64,000 nt of DNA from Jiella sonneratiae (GTDB taxonomy: Bacteria; Pseudomonadota; Alphaproteobacteria; Rhizobiales; Rhizobiaceae), in assembly GCF_017353515.1 (NCBI RefSeq), contig NZ_JAFMPY010000005.1:124001-188000 (forward strand). The letters are read 5' to 3'. Positions 28,075 to 36,698 of the stretch are shown in pieces. The first letter of the stretch is position 1, and the number at the start of each line of letters is the position of its first letter. Made by a program: the position numbers and the translations under genes. The notes under the pieces are model-generated. The model made no database searches. It was given only the letters and a program-made list of their open reading frames with translations, and was not told the origin of the DNA.

Positions 28075-31000
28075 TTGCATCTCCTCCTCGCCCAGAAGGG
28101 TGCGATCGACGACGGCGGCGAGGCGGTGGATCTCGGCCAGTCGCCCGGCGCGATCGTGTTTCTCTCCGCCGCCGACACCGAGATCGCGGCGCTCGCCGCG
28201 GCGGCGCATCGGCTCGGCTTCGGACCTTCCGATCTGCGCCTCGCCAATCTCCTGCGTCTCAAACACCCGATGTCCGTCGACACCTATGTGGCACGGACGC
28301 TCTGCCGGGCGAAGCTGGTGGTGGTGCGGCTCCTCGGCGGCGCCGCCTACTGGCCCTACGGCCTCGACGCCCTGCTGGCGAACGCCCAGGCGACCGGCGG
28401 CAGGCTGGCGGCGATCCCCGGCGACGACAAGCCGGACCAGGGCCTCGACGCCTTCACGACGATCCCTGTCGAAGAGCGCGACCGGCTCTGGCGCTATCTG
28501 GTCGAGGGCGGCCCTGCCAATGCCGAGGGCTTCCTGCTCGCTTGCCGGGCCTTTCTCGGGGAAGGGGATTGGCCGGGCGATGCGACACCGCTGCTGAAGG
28601 CGGGGGTGATCGGGTTTGCAGGAGACGGCGGCGCGGGGCGCCCCCCTCTGGCTTGCAAGCCATCTCCCCCGCAAGGGGGGAGATCAGGCCGCGGCACGGA
28701 AGGCGCCCCTAACGATCGGGCCACTCTTCACCCTGACCCGGCAAACAAGGATGCCGCGGGCGAACGAGGTCCGATCTCCCCCCTTGCGGGGGAGATGTCC
28801 GGCAGGACAGAGGGGGGTGGAGGCGACGTTGATCGCAGCGGTAACGGTTTGGAACGGATCCCGGGTCAAGCCCGGGATGACGAGACTGAGGCCCGGGACG
28901 CCGACGCTGGCGGGAAGCCCCTCGCCGCCATCGTCTGCTATCGCGCGCTGGTGCAGAGCGGCCAGACGGGGCCCGTCGAGGCGCTGGCGGAGGCGATGGC
29001 CGGGCGCGGCCTCGACGTGCTGCCGGTTTATGTCTCCAGCCTGAAGGACCCGGTCTCGGTCGCAACCCTGCGGGAACTGTTCGCCCGCCGCCGGCCCGCC
29101 GTCGTCGTCAACCTCACCGGCTTTGCCGTTTCCTCGCCGGCCACGGGGCCGGGTGCCGCGCGAAAGCCGACGGTGCTCGAAGAACACGGCGCCGTCGTCA
29201 TCCAGGCGGTGCTGGCGAGCGGCTCGGAAGCGGCGTGGCGGCAATCCAGTCAGGGCCTGTCGGCGCGCGACCTCGCCATGAGCGTCGCCCTGCCGGAACT
29301 CGACGGGCGGGTTCTCTCCCGCGCCGTCGCCTTCAAGTCGGCCGGGACCTGGGACGCTCTGACCGAGACCGACATCGTCGCCCATCGCGCCGTGCCGGAC
29401 CGGGTGGGGTTCGTCGCCGAGCTCGCGGCCCGCTGGGCGCGGCTGCGGACGAAGCCGAATGCCGACAAGCGCATCGCCGTCCTTCTCGCCAACTATCCGA
29501 ACCGCGACGGGCGGCTCGGCAACGGCGTCGGCCTCGACACGCCGGCGGGGACCGTCGAGGTCCTGAAGGCAATGCGGGCGGCCGGCTATCCGGTCTTTGG
29601 GGTGCCGGAGACCGGCAACGCGCTGATCGACCATCTGATGGCCGGGCCCACCAATGCGGGACTGGCGGCACGCGAGATCCGCGAGGTCATGCCGGTCGAC
29701 GCCTACCGGGCCTTCCTCGCCGGCCTGCCGGCCGCCCTGCGGCAGGCCGTGAACGAACGTTGGGGGTCGCCCGAGCGTGATCCTTTCCTCGTCGAAGCAA
29801 ATGGTAAGCCGGCTTTTGCGCTGCCGCTGGCGCGGTTCGGCGCGGCGCTGGTCGGCATCCAGCCGGCGCGCGGCTACAATGTCGATCCGAAGGAGACCTA
29901 CCACTCTCCGGATCTCGTGCCGCCGCACAACTATCTGGCGCTCTACGCCTTCCTGCGCGAGGTCGCCGATGTCGACGCGGTGATCCACATGGGCAAGCAC
30001 GGCAATCTCGAATGGCTGCCGGGCAAGGCGCTGGCGCTGTCAGAGACGTGTTTTCCCGAGGCGGTGTTCGGCCCGCTGCCGCATCTCTACCCCTTCATCG
30101 TCAACGATCCCGGCGAGGGGACGCAGGCCAAGCGCCGGACCGCGGCCGTCATCGTCGACCATCTGACGCCGCCGCTGACCCGGGCCGAGACCTACGGGCC
30201 GCTGAAGGACCTCGAGGCGCTCGTCGACGAATACTACCAGGCGGCGGGGGGCGATCCGCGGCGGCTGGCGCTTCTGAAGACGGGGATCCTCGATCTCGTC
30301 CGCGACATCGGCCTCGACGCCGATGCGGGGATCGGCAGGGGCGAGGAGGACGACGCCGCGCTGACCAAGATCGACGCCTATCTCTGCGATCTGAAGGAGA
30401 TGCAGATCCGCGACGGGCTGCACGTCTTCGGCGTCGCGCCCGAGGGCCGGCTTCTCACCGACCTCGTCGTCGCGCTGGCGCGCCTGCCGCGCGGCAGCGA
30501 ACCGGGCGACGCCTCGCTCACCCGGGCGCTCGCGGCGGATCTGGGGCTGTGTGGGGCCGCTGCGGTTGAACGGGGCGGGGATTTGCACTCTTCCAACATT
30601 GGCGCCGGGCACCCCCCTCTGTCCTGCCGCACATCTCCCCCACAAGGGGGGAGATCAGGCGGTGTTGACGGTGGCTCGCTTCCTGATCCGTTGGGTGTAT
30701 CAGCCTCTGAAGCAAAGGGCGCCGGTCTCGAACGAGGTTCTATCTCCCCCCTTGTGGGGGAGATGCCCGGCAGGGCAGAGGGGGGTGCAGCCGCCGCCCA
30801 AGTGTCAGCCGAGCGGTACGCCGCAGCCGCAAAACCATTTGACGCCCTCGACTGCGACATGGCGGCACCGTGGGAGGGGCCGCGTCCACAGGTTCTCGCG
30901 CGCCTGTCCACAGACCCGTGGCGCACCGCCGGCGACACGGTGGAGCGGCTCGAAGCCCTCGCGGCAAACCTCGTCGCGGGCGAATTCCCGCCGGATGTCC

Positions 31001-32367
31001 GCTGGCAATCCACAGCCGCCGTCCTCGGCGCGGTGGAATCGCGGCTGAAGCCGGCCGTCGCCGCCTCCGGCCGCGCGGAGATCGCCGGCCTGCTCGAAGG
31101 GCTCGCCGGCCGCTTCGTCGCGCCCGGCCCGTCCGGCGCGCCGACGAGGGGCCGGCCGGACGTGCTGCCGACCGGCCGGAACTTCTATTCCGTCGACACC
31201 CGGGCGGTGCCGACCGAGACCGCCTGGCAACTCGGCAGGAAGTCGGCCGAGCTTCTCGTCACCCGCCACCTGCAGGATCACGGCGAGTGGCCGACTTCCC
31301 TCGGCCTGACCGCCTGGGGCACCTCCAACATGCGGACCGGCGGCGACGACGTCGCGCAGGCGCTGGCGCTGATCGGGGCGAAACCGGTCTGGGACCGTGC
31401 GTCGCGCCGGGTGACGGGCTACGAGATCGTCACGCTTGCCGAATTGGGGCGGCCGCGCGTCGACGTGACCCTGCGCATCTCCGGCTTCTTCCGCGACGCC
31501 TTTCAGGACCAGATCGCGCTGTTCGACCGGGCGGTCCGCGCCGTCGGCGCACTCGACGAGGAGGCGGCGGACAATCCTCTCGCCGCGCGGATGCGCCTGG
31601 AGAAGGCGGCGCTGGTCGAGGCCGGGGCGAGCGAAGCCGAGGCGGAAAAGCGCGCCGGCTTCCGGGTCTTCGGTTCGAAGCCCGGGGCCTATGGCGCCGG
31701 GCTGCAGGCGCTGATCGACGAAAAGGGCTGGACGGACAGGGCCGACCTCGCGACGAGCTATCTCGTCTGGGGCTCCTATGCCTATGGCGCCGATGCGGAG
31801 GGCGAGGCGGAGCGGCAGACCTTCGAGCAGCGGCTCTCGGGCATCGAGGCGGTCGTCCAGAACCAGGACAACCGCGAGCACGACCTGCTCGATTCCGACG
31901 ACTACTACCAGTTCGAGGGCGGCATGACCGCGGCGGTCGAACATCTCTCCGGCGCCCGCCCGGCCGTCTATCACAACGACCATTCGCGGCCGGAGCGGCC
32001 GGTGGTCCGCACGCTGGAGGAGGAGATCGGCCGGGTGGTGCGGGGCCGGGTGGTCAATCCGAAATGGATCGCCGGCGTCATGCGCCACGGCTACAAGGGC
32101 GCCTTCGAGATCGCCGCGACGGTCGACTACATGTTTGCCTTCGCCGCGACGACGGGGGCGGTGCGCGACCATCATTTCGAGGCGGCCTGGAACGCCTTCG
32201 TCGCCGACGAGCGGGTCGCCGGCTTCCTCGCGGAGAACAACCCCGCGGCGCTCGCCGAGATTCGCGAGCGCTTCGCCGAGGCGGTGGAGCGGGGCCTGTG
32301 GACGCCGCGCTCGAACTCCGCCCTTTCCGACCTCGCCGGGATGCGCCGACGCGCCGCCGGGGCTTGA
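28075..32367 (+). CDS. cobN: Cobaltochelatase subunit CobN with two in-frame repeat insertions
   Basis: CobN is the large subunit of the aerobic cobaltochelatase that inserts Co into hydrogenobyrinic acid a,c-diamide with CobS and CobT. The TTG at 28075 gives the normal start (L/M)HLLLAQKGAIDD; family segments include LRLKHPMSVDTYVARTLCRA, FYSVDTRAVPTETAWQLGRK and TSYLVWGSYAYGADAEGEAE. The length is 1430 residues, against about 1250-1275 usually. The excess is two copies of a palindromic repeat translated in frame, at about residues 189-248 and 846-905. Both give PPQGGRSG ... SPL-x-GEM-x-GR-x-EGG and lie at domain linkers rather than in the core. The conserved blocks either side are intact, so function is plausible but untested. 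Confidence 0.93.
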   Translation: MHLLLAQKGAIDDGGEAVDLGQSPGAIVFLSAADTEIAALAAAAHRLGFGPSDLRLANLLRLKHPMSVDTYVARTLCRAKLVVVRLLGGAAYWPYGLDALLANAQATGGRLAAIPGDDKPDQGLDAFTTIPVEERDRLWRYLVEGGPANAEGFLLACRAFLGEGDWPGDATPLLKAGVIGFAGDGGAGRPPLACKPSPPQGGRSGRGTEGAPNDRATLHPDPANKDAAGERGPISPLAGEMSGRTEGGGGDVDRSGNGLERIPGQARDDETEARDADAGGKPLAAIVCYRALVQSGQTGPVEALAEAMAGRGLDVLPVYVSSLKDPVSVATLRELFARRRPAVVVNLTGFAVSSPATGPGAARKPTVLEEHGAVVIQAVLASGSEAAWRQSSQGLSARDLAMSVALPELDGRVLSRAVAFKSAGTWDALTETDIVAHRAVPDRVGFVAELAARWARLRTKPNADKRIAVLLANYPNRDGRLGNGVGLDTPAGTVEVLKAMRAAGYPVFGVPETGNALIDHLMAGPTNAGLAAREIREVMPVDAYRAFLAGLPAALRQAVNERWGSPERDPFLVEANGKPAFALPLARFGAALVGIQPARGYNVDPKETYHSPDLVPPHNYLALYAFLREVADVDAVIHMGKHGNLEWLPGKALALSETCFPEAVFGPLPHLYPFIVNDPGEGTQAKRRTAAVIVDHLTPPLTRAETYGPLKDLEALVDEYYQAAGGDPRRLALLKTGILDLVRDIGLDADAGIGRGEEDDAALTKIDAYLCDLKEMQIRDGLHVFGVAPEGRLLTDLVVALARLPRGSEPGDASLTRALAADLGLCGAAAVERGGDLHSSNIGAGHPPLSCRTSPPQGGRSGGVDGGSLPDPLGVSASEAKGAGLERGSISPLVGEMPGRAEGGAAAAQVSAERYAAAAKPFDALDCDMAAPWEGPRPQVLARLSTDPWRTAGDTVERLEALAANLVAGEFPPDVRWQSTAAVLGAVESRLKPAVAASGRAEIAGLLEGLAGRFVAPGPSGAPTRGRPDVLPTGRNFYSVDTRAVPTETAWQLGRKSAELLVTRHLQDHGEWPTSLGLTAWGTSNMRTGGDDVAQALALIGAKPVWDRASRRVTGYEIVTLAELGRPRVDVTLRISGFFRDAFQDQIALFDRAVRAVGALDEEAADNPLAARMRLEKAALVEAGASEAEAEKRAGFRVFGSKPGAYGAGLQALIDEKGWTDRADLATSYLVWGSYAYGADAEGEAERQTFEQRLSGIEAVVQNQDNREHDLLDSDDYYQFEGGMTAAVEHLSGARPAVYHNDHSRPERPVVRTLEEEIGRVVRGRVVNPKWIAGVMRHGYKGAFEIAATVDYMFAFAATTGAVRDHHFEAAWNAFVADERVAGFLAENNPAALAEIRERFAEAVERGLWTPRSNSALSDLAGMRRRAAGA
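28641..28818 (+). repeat. Palindromic element, copy A, in frame inside cobN
   Basis: Two arms in inverted orientation, 28641-28685 and 28773-28818, flank about 87 bp. Each arm contains its own hairpin (ATCTCCCCC / GGGGGAGAT around a 4-5-nt loop) and ends in a C6 or G6 run next to CTCTG/CAGAG. There are no stops in the cobN frame. It shares its arms with copies B, C and D. Confidence 0.92.
28858..28878. repeat. Second, unrelated palindrome inside cobN
   Basis: ATCCCGGG at 28858-28865 and CCCGGGAT at 28871-28878 form a perfect hairpin with loop TCAAG, followed by GACGAG. It lies 40 bp after copy A, still in the cobN frame (IPGQARDDE). A diverged relative is at 48775-48809, between genes. Confidence 0.8.
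30611..30786 (+). repeat. Palindromic element, copy B, in frame inside cobN
   Basis: Arms at 30611-30656 and 30741-30786 match those of copy A, in the same orientation and the same reading frame relative to cobN. The internal sequence is diverged from copy A apart from the CGAACGAGGT just before the second arm. It encodes HPPLSCRTSPPQGGRSG and SPLVGEMPGRAEGG. Confidence 0.92.
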
Positions 32368-32398
32368 AGCGATGCCGCCGCCGCTCCATGACGCTGTC

Positions 32399-32854
32399 AT
32401 GACGCCGACCATCCACCGCCTCGACCTTCCGGAGACCGCGCATCGCGCCCGCATCGTCGCACCGCTCGCCGAGCACGCCACCGCCGGGAACTTCGCCTTC
32501 GCGCCGCGCTTCCTCACGCTGGCGCTTCAGGACGACGCCGGCATCGACGGCGGGCTGATCGCCCAGATCTACTGGAACTGGATGTGGATCGAGATCCTCG
32601 CCGTGCCGGAGCGCTGGCGCGGCCGCGGCCTCGGCCGGGCGCTGATCGAACGCGCCGAGAGCGTGGCGCGCGAGGCGGGCTGCGCCGGCATCTGGGTCGA
32701 CACCTATTCCTTCCAGTCGCCGGGCTTCTACGAGCGGCTCGGCTACCGGCCCTTCGGCCGGCTTCCCGACTATCCCGCCGGCGAGAGCCGCATCTTCTTC
32801 GCCAAGCTGCTGGCCGAAGACGACGAACCCACACGACCGGAGAAGGCTGCATGA
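32399..32854 (+). CDS. GNAT family N-acetyltransferase
   Basis: This GCN5-related acetyltransferase of 151 residues has the acetyl-CoA pyrophosphate loop in VPERWRGRGLGRALIERAE and the C-terminal SPGFYERLGYRPFGRLPDY strand. An upstream in-frame ATG at 32372 would add nine residues. It sits between cobN and cobO, 31 bp after the first and overlapping the second by four bases, so it is part of the B12-repressed transcript. A role in cobalamin synthesis is not known; the substrate is open. Confidence 0.87.
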   Translation: MTPTIHRLDLPETAHRARIVAPLAEHATAGNFAFAPRFLTLALQDDAGIDGGLIAQIYWNWMWIEILAVPERWRGRGLGRALIERAESVAREAGCAGIWVDTYSFQSPGFYERLGYRPFGRLPDYPAGESRIFFAKLLAEDDEPTRPEKAA

Positions 32855-33501
32855 ACGACGCGCCGGCGACACGCCCGAAGGCCACGGACGGCATGAGCGA
32901 AGAGGAGCTCGACGCCCGCCACGCCGAGAAGATGAAGAAAAAGAAGGCGGCGCGCGACAAGATCCTCGCGACCAAGACGATCGAGAAGGGCCTCCTCATC
33001 GTCCACACCGGCAAGGGCAAGGGCAAGTCGACGGCGGCCTTCGGTCTGGTCTTCAGGGCGCTGGGCAACGGCATGAAGGTCGGCATCGTGCAGTTCGTCA
33101 AGGGCAAGTGGGAGACCGGCGAGCGCCACGCCCTCGAGCGGTTTCCCGGCGAGGTGACGATCACCGCGATGGGCGACGGCTTCACCTGGGAGACCCAGGA
33201 CCGCCAGCGCGACATCCAGGCGGCGCGGGCCGCCTGGGAGCGGGCGAAGGCGATGATCATCGACGAGGAGCACGACATGGTGCTGCTCGACGAGATGAAC
33301 ATCGTGCTTCGCTACGACTATCTCGACATCGCCGAGGTGGTGGACTTCCTGAAGGGACGGCCCGACAGGAAGCATGTCGTCGTCACCGGCCGCAACGCCA
33401 AGGACGAGCTGATCGAGCTCGCCGACCTCGTCACCGAGATGGAGATGGTCAAGCATCCGTTCCGCGCCGGGGTGAAGGCGCAGAAGGGCATCGAGTTCTG
33501 A
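32851..33501 (+). CDS. cobO: Cob(I)yrinic acid a,c-diamide adenosyltransferase CobO
   Basis: CobO (CobA-type) transfers the adenosyl group from ATP to reduced corrinoid. At 216 residues it has the P-loop LIVHTGKGKGKSTAAFGL near residues 49-66, GIVQFVKGKWETGER, the MVLLDEMNIVLRYDYLD segment, and the KAQKGIEF C-terminus typical of the family. ATG 32851 overlaps the GNAT stop. It is the last gene of the plus-strand cob operon; hairpins at 33605-33681 follow. Confidence 0.95.
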   Translation: MNDAPATRPKATDGMSEEELDARHAEKMKKKKAARDKILATKTIEKGLLIVHTGKGKGKSTAAFGLVFRALGNGMKVGIVQFVKGKWETGERHALERFPGEVTITAMGDGFTWETQDRQRDIQAARAAWERAKAMIIDEEHDMVLLDEMNIVLRYDYLDIAEVVDFLKGRPDRKHVVVTGRNAKDELIELADLVTEMEMVKHPFRAGVKAQKGIEF

Positions 33502-33604
33502 GCCGGGCCCGCCCCGCGCCGGGCCGGGCGTCCGATGTCGCCGCCGCGGCGCGGTCCATACCGACGGGCGAAGACGCTGTCCGCGTCCGCCCGTCGAACA
33601 CATG

Positions 33605-33644
33605 TGGATTTTCAATGCGAAGCCAAAGGCTTGGTGAAAATCCA
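33605..33644. terminator. Hairpin between convergent cobO and pcaB
   Basis: TGGATTTTCA at 33605-33614 pairs with TGAAAATCCA at 33635-33644, and AGCC/GGCT pair within the loop. The position, about 100 bp after cobO and 40 bp before the end of convergent pcaB, suits a bidirectional transcription end. No long T-run follows. Confidence 0.45.
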
Positions 33645-33652
33645 GTTAAGGA

Positions 33653-33681
33653 ACCAAGAGCCATTTCCAATGCCTCTTGGT
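33653..33681. terminator. Second hairpin at the pcaB 3' end
   Basis: ACCAAGAG at 33653-33660 pairs with CTCTTGGT at 33674-33681, immediately before the pcaB stop codon on the minus strand. It may end the cob transcript; evidence is the palindrome only. Confidence 0.35.
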
Positions 33682-33682
33682 A

Positions 33683-34741
33683 TCAGCCCCCGGCCAGCGA
33701 CAGCTTGCCGAGAAGCTCCTGCGCCGTGCGGGTGGCGGCGCCCGCCGCCATCGCCATCTGCGGCAGGATCATCCATTCCAGCGTCCAGGCGGCGCCCGAG
33801 CGCTCGTTCTCGTGGACCAGCGCCTGGTGCATGCCGGAGACCAGGGTGGCGTTGAAGCGGGCGAGCGCGACGAGGATCTCGGCCCCGACCGGATTGTTCT
33901 TGTGGGGCATGGCCGAGGAGCCACCGCCGCCGGAAAGCTCAAGTTCCCCGACCTCGCTCTGCAGCGACAGCGCCGCGTCCTGGCCGAACTTGCCGAGCGC
34001 GCCGGTGATCAGCGAGAACCAGCCGGCGAGTTCGGCGATGCCGTCGCGTTCGCAATGCAGCGAGGCAGGCGCCGGATGGAGCCCGAGGCGTGTCGCGACG
34101 CCGGCCGCCACCGCCTCGGCGGCATCGCCGAAGCCGCGCCGGTCGCCGACGGCGCCGCCGATCCGGAGCGCGAAGGCGCGCGGCGCGATCTCCTCGCGCC
34201 GCAGGCGGCAGCGCAGCAGCGGATCGGTCCAGGCGGCGATCTTGCGGGAAAAGCGCGTCTCCTTCGCCGCCTGCATGCGGGTATGGGCCATCACCGGCCG
34301 GTCGCCGTCAGCCAGGTTCCACCGCGTGAAACCGTCGCAGAGGACGGCGAGACGCCGGTCGAGCGCGAGCGAGACGCCCTGCATGCGCATGGCGAGCGAT
34401 GCGTCGATCGCGTCCTGGCTGGTCGCCCCGAGATGCAGGGCCTTGCCGGCGTCTTCGCCGAGCCCCGCGCGAAGCTCGGCGAGAAGCCCCGGCACCACGA
34501 CGCCGTCGCGGGCGGTCGCCTGCCCGAGCGCCGCAAGATCCGGCGCGTAGGCCGCCGTGCGGCTGCGGATCGCCGCGACATCGTCTTGCGAGACGAGGCC
34601 GGCCTCCTGCTGCGCCGCGGCCAGCGCCAGCTCGAAATCCACCATCGCCGCGATGTCGGCGGCGGCGGTGAAGTAGCTCGCGATCTCCTCGTCGCCGAGG
34701 AGCGGGCCGAGGAAGGGGTGCCCGAAGACGCAGGCGCTCAC
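33683..34741 (-). CDS. pcaB: 3-carboxy-cis,cis-muconate cycloisomerase
   Basis: PcaB cyclises 3-carboxy-cis,cis-muconate in the protocatechuate branch of the beta-ketoadipate pathway. It belongs to the fumarase/aspartase superfamily: LHLGATSQDAIDAS, ARTRMQAA-type HTRMQAAKETRF, and the signature GGGGSSAMPHKNNPVGAEIL with the catalytic Ser. The 352 residues match short alphaproteobacterial PcaB proteins. It overlaps the pcaD stop by four bases, so the two are co-translated. No pcaGH, pcaC or regulator pcaQ lies near. Confidence 0.93.
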   Translation of the reverse strand: MSACVFGHPFLGPLLGDEEIASYFTAAADIAAMVDFELALAAAQQEAGLVSQDDVAAIRSRTAAYAPDLAALGQATARDGVVVPGLLAELRAGLGEDAGKALHLGATSQDAIDASLAMRMQGVSLALDRRLAVLCDGFTRWNLADGDRPVMAHTRMQAAKETRFSRKIAAWTDPLLRCRLRREEIAPRAFALRIGGAVGDRRGFGDAAEAVAAGVATRLGLHPAPASLHCERDGIAELAGWFSLITGALGKFGQDAALSLQSEVGELELSGGGGSSAMPHKNNPVGAEILVALARFNATLVSGMHQALVHENERSGAAWTLEWMILPQMAMAAGAATRTAQELLGKLSLAGG

Positions 34742-35547
34742 GCGGCGGCCTTTGCGCCGAACACCGCGTCGGCGAAGCCGCCGACCAGCCGGACCGTCGC
34801 CTCCGGCTGTTCGATCGGCGGCAGGTGGCCGGCGCCCGCCACCACTTCGAATCGCGACCCTGCGACGAGGTCGGCGCAGGATTTCACGAGATCCGGCGGC
34901 GTCGAGCCGTCCTGATCGCCGACCATCAGGAGGGTCGGGATCGCGAGCTTCCTCGCGGTTTCGGTGTAGTCGGCGTCGCGCAGCGCCGCGCAGGAGCCGA
35001 GATAGCCGGGAAGGGGCGAATTCAGCAGCATGTTGGAATAGCCGGTGAAGGCAGGATTGTCCGGCGTGCGGAAGCCGGGCGTGAACCAGCGCGAAAGGAT
35101 CTGCGGGGCGATCGCGCCGATCCCGTCCTTCTCGATCGCGGCGATGCGGGCGTCCCAGCTCTCGGCGTCGCCGATCTTGTGGGCGGTGTCCATCAGGACG
35201 AGGCCGGCGAGGCGGGTCTCGTCGAGCGCGGCGAGGCCGAGCGCGATCTCGCCGCCGATCGAGAGGCCGACGACGAGGCAGCTCGGGACGAGGTGATGGT
35301 CGAGCAGCGCCAGGAGATCGGCGGCGTGGTCCTCCATGCGGTAGGGCGGCGGCGGGACCTCCGAGAGCCCGTGGCCGCGCTTGTCGTAGCGGATGATCCG
35401 GTAGCGGCCGGAAAACGCCGCGGCGACGTCGTTCCAGATCCTGAAGTCGGTGCCGAGCGAATTGACGAGGACGATCGTCGGCGCGCCGCTCTCCGGCCCC
35501 TCGACCTGGTGATGGATGACGATGCCGTTGATGCGGTCGAAGGGCAT
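34738..35547 (-). CDS. pcaD: 3-oxoadipate enol-lactonase
   Basis: PcaD, an alpha/beta hydrolase, opens beta-ketoadipate enol-lactone. The 269-residue protein has the start MPFDRINGIVIHHQVEG, the oxyanion-side LVNSLGTDFRIWNDV, the nucleophile elbow VVGLSIGGEIALGLA (Ser) and a catalytic His in AGAGHLPPIEQPE. The start at 35547 is supported by family alignment; the frame upstream is not family-like. Pairing with pcaB makes lactonase much likelier than a generic hydrolase. Confidence 0.92.
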   Translation of the reverse strand: MPFDRINGIVIHHQVEGPESGAPTIVLVNSLGTDFRIWNDVAAAFSGRYRIIRYDKRGHGLSEVPPPPYRMEDHAADLLALLDHHLVPSCLVVGLSIGGEIALGLAALDETRLAGLVLMDTAHKIGDAESWDARIAAIEKDGIGAIAPQILSRWFTPGFRTPDNPAFTGYSNMLLNSPLPGYLGSCAALRDADYTETARKLAIPTLLMVGDQDGSTPPDLVKSCADLVAGSRFEVVAGAGHLPPIEQPEATVRLVGGFADAVFGAKAAA

Positions 35548-35701
35548 GGCGGGTTCCGGTTGCGATGGATTGTTTCCGGGATGATAGGAACCGGCGAAGG
35601 CGAAGGAACCCCTCGCGGCAGCCGACGGCTCTTTTCGGGACGGGACAATTTTGCTAGCGGCTTCGGCAGCGTCCGGGCGAACCGGAAGGGGAGAGCCGCG
35701 A

Positions 35702-36652
35702 ATGTTCCTGAGCTGCGGAGATTGCCTGTTCGATCTGTTTGCCGTGCCGACGGAGGACGTCGCCACGGTGGCCCTGTCCGGCCGGATCGGCGGCTCGCCT
35801 CTCAACGTCGCCCTCGGCCTCGCACGGCTCGGCCACCATGCGGGCTATTTCACCAAGATGTCGGGCGATCTGTTCGGCGAGAAGATCCGCGCCTTCATGG
35901 AGCGCGAGGCGATCGACCAGCGCTTCCTGATCCCGACCGACCGGCAGACGACGCTCGCCATGGTGTCGCTGTCGGCCGAGGGCTCGGCGAGCTACGCCTT
36001 CTACATCGAGGGGACGGCCGACCGCTCGATCGAGCCCGACGAGGTGCCGCAGAGCTTCCCACCGGAGGTCGAGGCGATCCACGTCGCGTCCTATTCGACG
36101 GTGACGGAGCCGACCGGCGCGGCGCTGGCGCGGCTGGTGCGCCAGGAGGCGCCGAGCCGCTTCATCTCCTACGACCCGAACATCCGTTCCTCGATCGAGC
36201 CGGACCTCGACGTCTGGCGGGCCAAGGTCGCCGAACTCGTCCCCTTCGCCGGCCTCGTCAAGGCGAGCGAGGAGGACATCGCCCAGCTCTATCCCGGCCG
36301 CGCCGTCGACACCGTGGTCGGCGAGTGGCTGGCGGCGGGCGCGGGAATGGCCGTCGTCACCCTCGGCGAGCACGGCGCGATCGGCGAGACCAGCGGCGGC
36401 GTCGCCGTGAAGGTTCCCGGCCGGGCCATCCGGGTCGAGGACACGGTCGGCGCCGGCGACACCTTCCAGGCGGCCATGCTCGCCGGGCTGAAGGAGCGCG
36501 GCGCCCTGTCGCGGTCGGCGATCGCCGGCTTTACCCGGACGGATGCCGAGGGTCTTCTGGCCTTCGCGGTCGAGGCCGCGGCGATCACCTGCACGCGCAA
36601 GGGCGCCGACCTGCCACGCCGGGAGGATCTCGGGCTGCCGCCGCTCGCCTGA
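35702..36652 (+). CDS. PfkB family carbohydrate kinase (fructokinase-like)
   Basis: This ribokinase-family sugar kinase has 316 residues. The N-terminal GGSPLNVALGLARLGHHAGY and the C-terminal signature VEDTVGAGDTFQAAMLAGL (catalytic Asp in GAGD) are both intact, as is SYDPNIRSS in the middle. The closest type by sequence feel is fructokinase, which would make fructose 6-phosphate. It is divergent from pcaBD, and no sugar transporter adjoins it. A strong terminator follows at 36699. Confidence 0.87.
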   Translation: MFLSCGDCLFDLFAVPTEDVATVALSGRIGGSPLNVALGLARLGHHAGYFTKMSGDLFGEKIRAFMEREAIDQRFLIPTDRQTTLAMVSLSAEGSASYAFYIEGTADRSIEPDEVPQSFPPEVEAIHVASYSTVTEPTGAALARLVRQEAPSRFISYDPNIRSSIEPDLDVWRAKVAELVPFAGLVKASEEDIAQLYPGRAVDTVVGEWLAAGAGMAVVTLGEHGAIGETSGGVAVKVPGRAIRVEDTVGAGDTFQAAMLAGLKERGALSRSAIAGFTRTDAEGLLAFAVEAAAITCTRKGADLPRREDLGLPPLA

Positions 36653-36698
36653 CCTGCGCGTAACGGGCTCGCCCGTCTGAAGACACACCCGCAAACGC

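Noticed and set aside
28641-30786. Repeat elements in cobN as evidence that cobN is a pseudogene
   Set aside because: The reading frame is intact through both inserts and all conserved CobN blocks are present, so disruption is not supported.
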